In this document: piece after piece, positions 43,788 through 53,418 of the stretch | Layout of the letters: each line of letters opens with the position of its first letter | How positions within the stretch are numbered: position 1 is the stretch's first letter | DNA from: Epiperipatus broadwayi | Taxonomy: Eukaryota > Onychophora > Udeonychophora > Euonychophora > Peripatidae | Direction: 5' to 3' | Length of the DNA stretch: 64,000 bases | NCBI GenBank assembly: GCA_028023455.1 | Contig: JAQFVV010007215.1 | Coordinates: 62,001-126,000, forward strand | Position numbers and translations under genes: made by a program | Notes under the pieces: generated by a model | Told to the model about the DNA's origin: nothing | The model's input: the letters and a program-made list of their open reading frames with translations, nothing else | Database searches by the model: none

Positions 43788-46530
43788 TTTGTATATATAT
43801 ATATATATATATCAGATATCACGATAATTGGCCAAATGAAAACATGTATTAAAAAGGGATTAATTAAATTAGATTTACCATTATATGCTTTCATTGTCTA
43901 AGACATGCTTAAATAAAAATCTTCGCAAAAATCATGAAAATAATTGAAGCACTGACTAGTTCTTTTAAAATTAGCATCTGGTAATATTGTCTCAAAATGT
44001 GTTTTTTTAATTCAAATAATAAATACATTTATATTTTATATTCCCAAAATTTTATTTGTTTCAAAAATAAAATGTAATATAAGCTGTAGCTATCATTAAC
44101 TAAAAATAATTTGATAAAATTGTCTGTCTTATTCAGACATTTCAAAAGTCAAAATGTTGATAAAGCCACATGTAAATCTCTCTCCTGACTAAACTCTCTA
44201 CATAGGTTTTGTCAATAATTATCTTTAAAAATATAAATTAAAAATTAATATACTGAATAATTAAATTAGGCAATTTAAGTCATTTTAATACAGTAACTTA
44301 AACCAAAATTGATAAACTAATGCTTATCAAATAATATGAGTTTTTATAAATTTGAAAGTATATACTTGAAGACAGTGAAAGCATGCCACAATCGGAAGTA
44401 GCCTATCTTCCAAAAATGTGTATTACTATTTGTATAAGATATTTAATTGTTTTGAAAACATTGGAGGTTTTATTTATTTATATAGTAATAGATAATAAAA
44501 GAGGTAACTTAAAGATAAGCAGGTTCACTTAGATTCAAAATTTTAGGCTTATATTCAAAACCTTCGGCTTATTAGACTTTCAAGTTTATAATTCGACACT
44601 CAAAAAATAAATTAAAAGTTGTTAATGAATGAACATCTGAATTTCTTCCAATATTGAATCCTAGATCTCACTAATAAAGCCACATCCAAAAATCAGTCTA
44701 AAAATAATAATAGTAATAGTAACAAGTCAGAAGTCACATGACTTATATATAGCTTGCACTTACTAATATGTAAAGTTAAGAGCGTGCTAATAGCTCTAAA
44801 CAAGCTTTTTTTTTTTTTTTATTTATGATAAATGCAAAACAAGAGAAGGCATAAAAAATCATTTACCACAGGGTTAATATTTTATATGTATTTAGTAATA
44901 ACTCATTACTCTTGTTTACACTAGATTGCCATATAATAGATATTTGTTTAAATATTACTGTACTTTTATTAAGCCTAAATATTTTGTTTTTACAAGTTAT
45001 CATTGGTGATAGACATTTCTATTTAAAAAAAAAAAAAATTCCTCATGAGCTTATTTGAGTACACCAAAATAACTAGAAAATCTCACTGGAATAATAGTCT
45101 CTGTGTTTGCCACCATATCATAATTGTGTTTAAGGATATGATTAAGTGAGCATGAAAATTTTGTCAGGATACAAGAAATATTAAGAAATTTATTTTAAAT
45201 ATAGTGCTCATAATTAAGCAATAGCCTACCAGGACTGGGCAGTAAATGGATTTGTAATATAAACGAGAGAGAAATGATTAATAGCAACTGCAGTCTCTCA
45301 TGACAGTTTTTTTTACATAATCATACACGAGTTTCCAAGAGCATTTCCCCCTTTATTCCTAAAACACATACTGTAAGATTGTGAGTATTCATTGAATGTC
45401 ACACAATATAGTTCTATAACACCGCTACACCACAATCAGTTCCTAGCCTTTGATATCATCCATGTGGTCTAGAATTCAAAGCTAGAACCAATTAACATAC
45501 TCACATTTAATTACTTTATATTAGGATATATAAGCGATTTAACCCGCTAAAGAAGAAGCTGTCAGTAGTAACAAAAACAATTAAATCAAATTAATCTAGG
45601 CCTGAACTTATAAAAAAGAAACACTTTAACGTTATAACCCAAACTAAAACTGATGTCTTTAAAATATATTCCAGGATACTGGCTTCATTAGCATAAATAA
45701 TTAAATCTGACTACTAAGAGATATTTGCAATAGTTATATGATTAAAACTTTGGTTCACGAATGAACGTGAAAGCTGGAAATCAATCTGAGAGTGGGGAAA
45801 CATATTGTCCCATCAGATGTCTATTGATTACTCAATCCTATAATACATCCAGGACAATCTGGGAACTGGCTATGAGTGCCGATGCCCAAACATTTAAACT
45901 TAAATATGTAGTTAAAATATGATGAATCCTTTATTATTGGTGGGTCAAAAGTCCTGCTTCTACTTAAACTGTGTTTGGTATTGTCTTTAACTTTCAATAC
46001 AAATGTGTAGAATCATATCCACTTCTACTAATTGTTTATGACTAAGTTGATGCAGAATCCCGCATTTTGAAACGCATTTTATACAAAAACTCATAAGAAA
46101 AGAAACTACAACTTATACATTAAAAATAATAATGAACAAGACATATAAATAAAGACTAAATTATAATTTACTTGAAAAAAAAAAAAGAAATCCAAACCAA
46201 GTACCACACTTAAATAAACATAAAACAAGAAAGATATAAACAAGTGGACTAAACATTTTAAGTTTTCTTTGAATTACACAAGTCAGCATATATCATGAAG
46301 CATACTGACTACCAGTACTGAAAAAAAACTGCAAACTTTTCTGAATAACTAGAGATTTACCTGATACCTAGAAATCTATATCAAAAATTCAATAAATATA
46401 AAAACAATAATTAGATCATTTGAATATCTGTTTTTTTACTTTTTAATTCATATAATATTTTAGGATGTGTGCATCTGTACGTTATTCAAACTTTTAGTGA
46501 AAACATTGCAATGGGTCTAATTTGCATATA
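43788..46530. other. AT-rich, presumably intronic DNA
   Basis: A short (TA)n lies at 43,793-43,812. No exon with flanking splice sites or M13 similarity, and no element ends, were recognised. Confidence 0.4.
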
Positions 46531-46975
46531 TATATATCATCATTATTATTATCAACCATTATCAATCCACTGCAGGATGAAGGTCTCTCCAAGTTTAATC
46601 CATCTTCTCCAATCTTTAGCTTCTCTTCTCCACATCACCCCTGCACACTTTCTTATTTCATCCATCCATCTCACATGTGGTCTCTTTCTGGGTCTTTTGC
46701 AATCTCTTGGAATCCAGTTTAAGATTTCAATTGTCCATCTATTATCATCTCTTCTAACAATATGTCCAGCCCAACTCCACTTCAATCTTTTAATTTTTTC
46801 AATGAGGTCAGTAACACCTGTTTGTTCTCTTACCCATACATTGCGTTTACGATCTCTTCTTGTTACTCCCAACATACATCTCTCCATACTTCTTTGAGTG
46901 GTCTGAAGTCTCTGAATTGCTCTTCTATTAAGTGTCCAAATGGACCGTTAACTTCATCTTTACTAGGCTGATAAT
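46531..46975 (-). mobile_element. 5'-truncated RTE-like LINE, 3' end only
   Basis: The minus-strand frame (46,887-46,552, 111 codons, with a frameshifted extension to about 46,975 coding RAIQRLQTTQRS) equals the C-terminus of the larger copy at 49.9-51.4 kb. Shared segments are SMERCMLGV, TGVTDLIEKIKRLKWSWAG, RRDDNRWTIEILNWIPRDCK and RPHVRWMDEIRK, with only about ten changes. The 3' end, after the stop, is a TGATAATAATAATGATGAT-type tail merging into TA. Extreme 5' truncation is typical of LINE insertion. Confidence 0.9.
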
Positions 46976-47767
46976 CACTTTAATGAGACATTAATGTACA
47001 CATAATATTTAAATATCTAATAAGCATTTAACTATTACTAAAGCTCTATAAATGTGTATTAATAAATAATAATATAGCAGAGTTAGGATAAACTTAAAGT
47101 AGAGCTAAATAACAAACGATATTTTATTGCAGTTAATCAATATGTTAAATAACGAAGCATTAACGTTTAGAATACATGCGAGTGTCAGAAATAAATGTAT
47201 ATAACGTTACTATTAAAAACAGTATACCTTTAAATCAATAAGGAACATTGTTCGCTATAAAGGAAAAATTAAAAATATTACATATTAACTACAGCTTAGC
47301 AATGCTTTTCGTAGAGTAGGTCACATTTAAAACATCAAATATAGTCGAATTTATAAATGTAGTTTGTGCTGAACCGTAACGATCCAACGATCGGAAAAGA
47401 AAATTTAAAGAGGCACGGTTTATCGATTCCATAAATAAAATAAATTCGTATGTTGCTTTATCATGGAAGTGGAATATATAAATTGATTGTAAATCTATCA
47501 GTTTACATATCAATTACTTTTTATATCTTCATTCTCTGCTTCCTCTTCCTTATTTACGAATTTGACATTGTTTAGTGCTCTAAGCGTGTTGTGAGATGAA
47601 ACTGGTTATTGCAAAAGATTGTTCAGCAATAGATAAGCAAACCAAAATATTGCTAATAATTAATAATGTGAAAAAGAGTCTTACTGGATCTTTAAATAAA
47701 ATAATCTAATCCGTTTTTCTCTAGATATCTGAATAATATAAACTTCACTATTGCAGAAAATTAGGAG
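46976..47767. other. AT-rich DNA with one unexplained minus-strand open frame
   Basis: A 74-codon minus-strand frame at 47,513-47,289 has less biased composition than the surroundings (FRSLDRYGSAQTT) but matches no family I know and lacks clear splice sites. A second open piece, FVNKEEEAENEDIKSN, ends just upstream at about 47,521-47,610 in another frame. Together they might be decayed exons. Confidence 0.25.
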
Positions 47768-47783
47768 AACATTTACCCTACTC

Positions 47784-47881
47784 CATATATTTTTTTATAT
47801 GTCAAATGCGTTGACCAGGACGCGAATCCCGGGCCATCTGCTTTGAAGGCAGCTATGCTAACCGCTAGGCCACCAACGCTT
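47784..47881 (-). repeat. 98-bp tRNA-derived SINE with 16-bp target duplication
   Basis: The minus strand begins AAGCGTTGGTGGCCTAGCGG (A box TAGCGGTTAGCAT), continues to the B box GGATTCGCGTCC, and ends GTCAACGCATTTGACATAT plus an A/T tail. The identical 16-mer AACATTTACCCTACTC flanks both sides (47,768-47,783 and 47,882-47,897), a perfect target-site duplication from LINE-type insertion. The SINE is little more than a tRNA-like head and a tail of about 20 bp. Confidence 0.92.
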
Positions 47882-47897
47882 AACATTTACCCTACTC

Positions 47898-49422
47898 TAT
47901 TTTTTCTAAAGATATGACATTATTTGCCTAACTTTAATAGGTACAAGTGACAAGTATTTAAGATGCTTAACTATGCTAACATTTATAAATAAAAGTGTAT
48001 AATATATATAATTTTTAAAATTGATAATATTAAAATGGCCTTAATATATTTTAATGTAAACTTTTCACAAGTCAATGGGGAATACACATCTGTTTGTAAT
48101 TATCAGTACCATTATATTTATGTTTAAGTAAAATATGTTGCTTTTTAAAAATTCTGTTGCATAGGCTTTGCAAGTAACAATATTTAAAATAATGAAACAA
48201 TAACTTAAGTCTATCTAATAAGAAAAACGTATTTTAAAAGTTTGTATTAGTGATTACATGACTTGCAATCTCATTCTATACATGTTGCTTAAACTTACTC
48301 GTCGACATTTTTTTTTAATAATCTTATTTTTTTTATCCAGTTGGCAACAATACAAGCAATATCATAATAGTATTATCAACTATATACGGGTGAACCTAGG
48401 TAATATATCTTTTATATATACTGTCTATATCAAAAACATTCACTTTATCATATACACACATACATTTTTTAAATGGACAACTTAAGGGGAAAAAAGTGAT
48501 TAACAGCCTCTCATTGAGCAACAATGGAAAAAAGAAGCAATTGTTCACCAGCCTGGCCAAATTTTTGATGACAGTGATATTTCATTTTTATTTTATCTAA
48601 GAAAAGTTACTTAGGCTTGTGAAATAAATATATCCAAAACCACCATAAAACAATATATTTATTTATTTATTTTCTTATATATATATATTACTGGCATTAG
48701 TAATTAGTCTTAGTAATAAATAAATGAATAATCTATTTATTTTAAAAGAAAAAAAACAATTCTATAATATTTTATTTATTTTAATTTACAATAATTAGGT
48801 TTATTTAAAGAATTCTATGAAATAATCTTTTGAATTTAATAGTGGAATACGGGAGAAAGGTAGAATTACACCCAGAAAAGTTTGTATCCACAATTTATAA
48901 CAAAACAAGATCCCGTTGATTTATTTATCATTTAGCAACACATGAACAAAATGGAGTGATAAACAGAAAAAAAAAAGATTTGAGATTTATCACTCTCACT
49001 GACTGCATTTTCAAAGACCTGAAATTATGAAAGAGTAATGGATATGCTGTAGTTTATACTTCTATCTCTCTCATTTTATTGTTAATTTAAAAATGATTCT
49101 ACTATGAAAATAAAACATAACTTATCCAAATAACAATTGTTTCCATCAACCAACAATACCTTTAGAAGTTTGGCTATCATTTCACAAATTGGGCCTGAAG
49201 AAAAAAGAACATCCTACTTGATAGAAGATGCAAAACAATTTTTTTTATACACTTTGTAAAAGAGTAGCTTGATTTAGATGATAATATTATTTTTTTTATT
49301 GTTTTCTTTGTTTTATTTCAAGTATTATTGATGAAAGGGCTTTCTAGTGTTTTCATACTTTTTTAGGATTTTTTTTTTTTAAATGTATCATTGATTTTAT
49401 ATAACATATATTATTATATATA
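47898..49422. other. AT-rich DNA, nothing recognised
   Basis: No gene or repeat ends were found. The 75-codon plus frame at 48,258 is biased to Ile/Phe/Tyr, as expected from AT-rich noise. Confidence 0.4.
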
Positions 49423-49673
49423 GAGCTTGCAAAATAAGTTTTTAATAGGCTTTGAGAATATCCTCAACCCCAGACCAGTTTCTACTTCTGGCATTATCAG
49501 TAATGTGCCAGGATATTCAGCACTAGAATAAAAATACTAAGACAATCCCAGCACTTTATCAAATGTTTAATTCAATTATTGAGTAGAAAATCTCACTGAT
49601 GCAGCCAGAAGCAGAAACTAGTCTGGGATTGAGGATATTCTCAAAGCTTGTTAAGAGCTTAATTTGCAAGCTC
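49423..49673. mobile_element. 251-bp inverted-repeat element (MITE) flanked by TATATA
   Basis: The ends GAGCTTGCAAA...CTTTGAGAATATCCTCAA and their inverted copies (TTGAGGATATTCTCAAAG...TTTGCAAGCTC) form arms of about 85 bp with about 85% match. Both flanks read TATATA, consistent with a TA or TATATA duplication as made by Tc1/mariner-like transposases. No coding frame is present. Confidence 0.85.
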
Positions 49674-49879
49674 TATATATAATTGTAAATACAAGCTTTA
49701 TTAAATTAAGTCATGTGATATCTGACTTGATTTTTTATCATTTTATAACATACATTGAAATGTTTGTAAGATTTCCAAACAGATGATTACAAAAACTAAG
49801 AATACACATTTGATAATTTGATACTTGTATATTATTTATGGTTTTAAATTAAGTAGGGATAAATATATATGATAAAATA

Positions 49880-51400
49880 GTTTTTTAAATGAAGAAGTGA
49901 GACATGCAATTAAGTGTATGAAGAAAAGAAAGGTTCCAGGAAATGATGGAATTATAATTAATATATTAAAAGAAGCAGGTGAAGAAGTAGAAACAATTTT
50001 AGCAAAGTTATATACCAAATGTCTAAATGATAAAGATGTAACGGAAGATTGGAAGAATGCAGTAATAATATTAATATTTAAAAAAGGTGATAAAGAAGAT
50101 ATTAGAAATTACATACCTATCAGCCTTTTATCAGTTTTATATAAAATTTTTACCAAGATAATTACGACTCGTCTACAGAGAACTTTGGATTTCCACCAAC
50201 CAAGAGAACAAGCTGGATTTAAAAGTGGTTTTAGTACAATAGATCATATCCAGGTATTGAGAGAAGTCATAGTAAGGACAAATGAATATGAGTTGTCATT
50301 ATGTTTTGGATTTGTAGATTATGAAAAGGCATTCGATTCTATACACATTTGTTCAGTGATTAAAGCATTGGATCATCAAGGTATAGATCCAGGATATTGT
50401 CATATTTTAAAGAATATTTATAAAAATGCAACAGCATCAATTAGATTACATAATGATACTGGAAAAATCAACATTGAGAAAGGTGTAAGACAAGGTGCAT
50501 CCATATCTCCAAAACTCTTTCCAGCAGTGCTGCAAGAAGTATTTTGTGGATTAAAATGGGAAACTAAAGGAGTGAAAGTAAATGGAGAGTATTTAAGTCA
50601 TTTAGATTTCGCAGATGATATAGTTGTTTTTGCAAATAATGCTTCAGAGCTGCAGGAAATGTTGCAGGAGTTAGCAGATGAAAGTAGAAAAGTAGGACTA
50701 AAGATAAATGTTAAAAAGACTAAAGTAATATTTAATCGATTTGCTCAAAATATGAAAATAAAGATTGATTATGAAGAATTAGAAGAAGTTAACAGTTACA
50801 GATATCTTGGTCAGATTATTAATACAGATGGAAACATAATGGAGGAAATTAATCATAGAATTAAACTTGGTTGGAGTGCTTTTGGTAGAAATAACTTGAT
50901 ACTAAAAGGAAATATGCCTATGTGTTTGAAAAGGATGGTTTTTAACAAATGTGTTTTACCAGTTCTTACTTATGGATCTGAGACTTGGACACTTAATAGA
51001 AGAGCAATACAGAGACTTCAGACCACTCAAAGGAGTATGGAGAGATGTATGTTGGGAGTAGCAAGAAGAGATCAAAAATGCAATGTATGGGTAAGACAAC
51101 AAACAGGTGTTACTGACCTTATTGAAAAAATTAAAAGATTGAAATGGAGTTGGGCTGGATATATTGCTAGAAGAGATGATAATAGATGGACAATTGAAAT
51201 TTTAAACTGGATTCCAAGAGATTGTAAAAGACCCAGAAAGAGACCACATGTGAGATGGATGGATGAAATAAGAAAATGTGCAGGGGTGTTGTGGAGAAGA
51301 GAAGCTAAAGATCGGAGAAGATGGATTAAACTTGGAGAGACCTTCATCCTGCAGTGGATTGATAATGGTTGATGATGATGATGATTATATATAATGATTT
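49880..51400 (+). mobile_element. RTE-like LINE, 5'-truncated, with intact RT frame
   Basis: The element begins inside the RT domain at about 49,885 (NEEVRHAIKCMKKRKVPGNDG) and has lost the endonuclease. Its frame stays open for about 490 codons to the stop at 51,370-51,372, and it ends in a short TGATGATGATGAT tail. An open frame this long in such AT-rich DNA means a recent insertion. It shares its 3' end with the fragment at 46.5-47.0 kb. Confidence 0.9.
49897..51372 (+). CDS. LINE reverse transcriptase (RTE-like), N-terminally truncated
   Basis: 491 codons. In order: VPGNDGI (RT block 1), KKGDKEDIRNYIPISLLSVLYKI (blocks 2-3; usual RPISLL is IPISLL), FVDYEKAFDSI (motif A, catalytic Asp), GVRQGASISPKLF (motif B, where related elements usually have GD), HLDFADDIVVFA (motif C, FADD), GLKINVKKTK and YLGQIIN (thumb). 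The C-terminal domain has YGSETWTLNRRAIQRL, RLKWSWAGYI and KRPRKRPHVRWMDEI, shared by RTE-like and related 'endonuclease-reverse transcriptase' proteins. RT copies element RNA onto nicked DNA. Without the endonuclease the copy is dead, although the RT active-site Asp residues are intact. Confidence 0.9.
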   Translation: MRHAIKCMKKRKVPGNDGIIINILKEAGEEVETILAKLYTKCLNDKDVTEDWKNAVIILIFKKGDKEDIRNYIPISLLSVLYKIFTKIITTRLQRTLDFHQPREQAGFKSGFSTIDHIQVLREVIVRTNEYELSLCFGFVDYEKAFDSIHICSVIKALDHQGIDPGYCHILKNIYKNATASIRLHNDTGKINIEKGVRQGASISPKLFPAVLQEVFCGLKWETKGVKVNGEYLSHLDFADDIVVFANNASELQEMLQELADESRKVGLKINVKKTKVIFNRFAQNMKIKIDYEELEEVNSYRYLGQIINTDGNIMEEINHRIKLGWSAFGRNNLILKGNMPMCLKRMVFNKCVLPVLTYGSETWTLNRRAIQRLQTTQRSMERCMLGVARRDQKCNVWVRQQTGVTDLIEKIKRLKWSWAGYIARRDDNRWTIEILNWIPRDCKRPRKRPHVRWMDEIRKCAGVLWRREAKDRRRWIKLGETFILQWIDNG

Positions 51401-51944
51401 TCATAAGATAGGTAAATGATTAAAATTGTATATTTTGCCTGTTCATCAAATAAATCATTCCATTAATCATCTAAACCTGTCACAATCTTTTATATTGGTG
51501 TTATATATCCACAGCATTTTACTTGTAAACATTTGCACATTGGCATATTAACTCCACACAAGTTATAAAACCCTCCATAAAATTATATTCCTTAAATAAT
51601 TGATGTAAAGGGGATTTTATAAAACAAATCCCAAGTTTTCCAAATGTATAATATCACTCCATGCGTGAAACAATTTTGTAATATACATATGGGTTTCTCA
51701 ATATTTTATTAAATATATATATATCATGTAAATCCTGGTTTGTTGTTGAATTATTATTCTGTAATTAGTATTTAGAACTATTTCTTTAGCTAATAACTTA
51801 GCATTAATAAATATAACCTTTATAAAATGTAATTCCTGGGCTACTCTGATCTTGATCATCATCATCAGTCTGATCTTATGCTCTACCGCTTTGATTCTGG
51901 GCCTGAAATTAAAATAATTGTATTGTATCATCAAGATTGTTGTT
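51401..51944. other. AT-rich DNA, nothing recognised
   Basis: No gene or repeat was identified apart from a short TA tract at 51,712-51,723. Confidence 0.4.
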
Positions 51945-52093
51945 CATTGGGTCAGAGATTCAAAGAATAGGCAAATAGGTTAGAATTCAGGATTGCTCCT
52001 GACCTGTGTATCTTGAGCATGATGGGATTTGAGGTACTTTTTGCTTAGGATTTGAATCTTGTTAAGTGAGCATACTATTTTGACCAGTACAAT
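51945..52093 (+). repeat. dispersed repeat ending GACCAGTACA
   Basis: It is related to 27,166-27,334 (shared TCCTGAC, ATCTTG, GGG-TTTGA-GTAC and TTTTGACCAG-ACA) but lacks the intact B box. It ends before ATAC rather than a long TA tract. Confidence 0.5.
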
Positions 52094-53220
52094 ACAAAGT
52101 ATATGAAATATACACTCACAATATCCTCCCAGATAAATAAATTTAAAACAAATATGGAATCTTAAAACTAAGTTTCCAACACACACTAGAGATAAAATAC
52201 ATAATAAATGCTTAAAATATTTATGTTTAATATTTAGAAGGTATTATAAAAGATGAGTTACTTCTTAAGATTAAGTGGAGACTTTAAAAAATGATTTAAC
52301 TAGAGAGTTAAGCCCTGACATAATATGAAAATATTTAACCTTGAGGAATAAGGTTAAGTCTGGCTTATATCTTTCAGCATCACACACAGTTTACTCCTCT
52401 TTAAAGTTTTTATGTAGATTTTGGCTTCCATTTATAAGTTCAGGAGTTTGGTGGCAATCTTGGAGTCAATTCTGGATCAAGCTTTTATGATATGATCTTG
52501 GCAGCATGATGTGAATCTGCAAAGCATGCCTTGGGAAGACTTAGCATTGCATGTGGATAAGATTTCTCACAGTGTATATTTTTGGTATTCTGTGTGGATG
52601 ATTGCTATTTAGTGAAAAGTCATCCATAGGTAAGGCAGCATAGCAATCAGAATAATTATCATCAGCAGAATAATGAGATTCAGCTACTAAAATTAGTCAG
52701 CAGAAAAGGACTTATAACAAGTGGCATCTGAAAATTTATCAGAGAATAATCAGTTCAAAATCCAGGGCTATTTATATCAGCTGCTATCTTCCACATCATC
52801 TTTAATTAGCAATTTTTGGCCAAGGCAAACCACTATCTAATACATATCTTAATTTAAAAAATTCTGACCAGGGCTCTTATTCATAATTAAATAAACAATC
52901 GTAAATGTAAAAACAAATCTCAGTTTTTTTTCTATGAAATAAATTAAAATATATTACAATCAAAAAAACAAGAATGCATTTTTTTAAAAAAAAAAAACAT
53001 ACCAAAATTAAAATGCTTTGTTCAAAAAGTATTAAAACTTTTCCTTTTTAAATTAAAATATTTTTTACAAATAGATTCTAAAAAAATGTCAAAAGAAAAT
53101 ACACTTTAAAAGTAAAATCTATTGCAAATAAACACATACTTTTTTTTAAATAAGCGAGAATATGTGTTATTGCATTTATTCTTAATAATTAAGAAAAACT
53201 AATAAAGAAAACTTTAAAAT
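52094..53220. other. AT-rich DNA, nothing recognised
   Basis: No open frame or element ends were found. The strip 52,480-52,640 is less AT-rich, without a coding signal. Confidence 0.4.
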
Positions 53221-53289
53221 AATTTTCTTTTAAAACTATATATATATATAATTAAAGTGAGTTTTATTTCTGATGATGGAACATTTGAA

Positions 53290-53418
53290 GTGGATAAAGT
53301 ATCAAGTTCAATATATATATATATATTATAATCCACAACTGGGGTGGACTTGATAGTGGATAAAGTATCAAGTTCAATATATATATATATATTATAATCC
53401 ACAACTGGGGTGGACTTC
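53290..53418 (+). repeat. two tandem copies of a 66-bp unit
   Basis: GTGGATAAAGTATCAAGTTC + TA tract + TTATAATCCACAACTGGGG + TGGACTT occurs at 53,290 and again at 53,356, practically identical. It lies directly at the left end of the large inverted repeat. Confidence 0.93.

Noticed and set aside
46469-46971. Plus-strand open frames of 142, 66 and 69 codons
   Set aside because: They are antisense shadows of the minus-strand LINE fragment, whose protein matches the larger copy codon by codon.
47289-47513. Minus-strand open frame of 74 codons
   Set aside because: No recognisable similarity or splice context; kept only as a remark in the regional entry.
51072-51404. Minus-strand open frame of 110 codons
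   Set aside because: Antisense shadow of the LINE RT frame.
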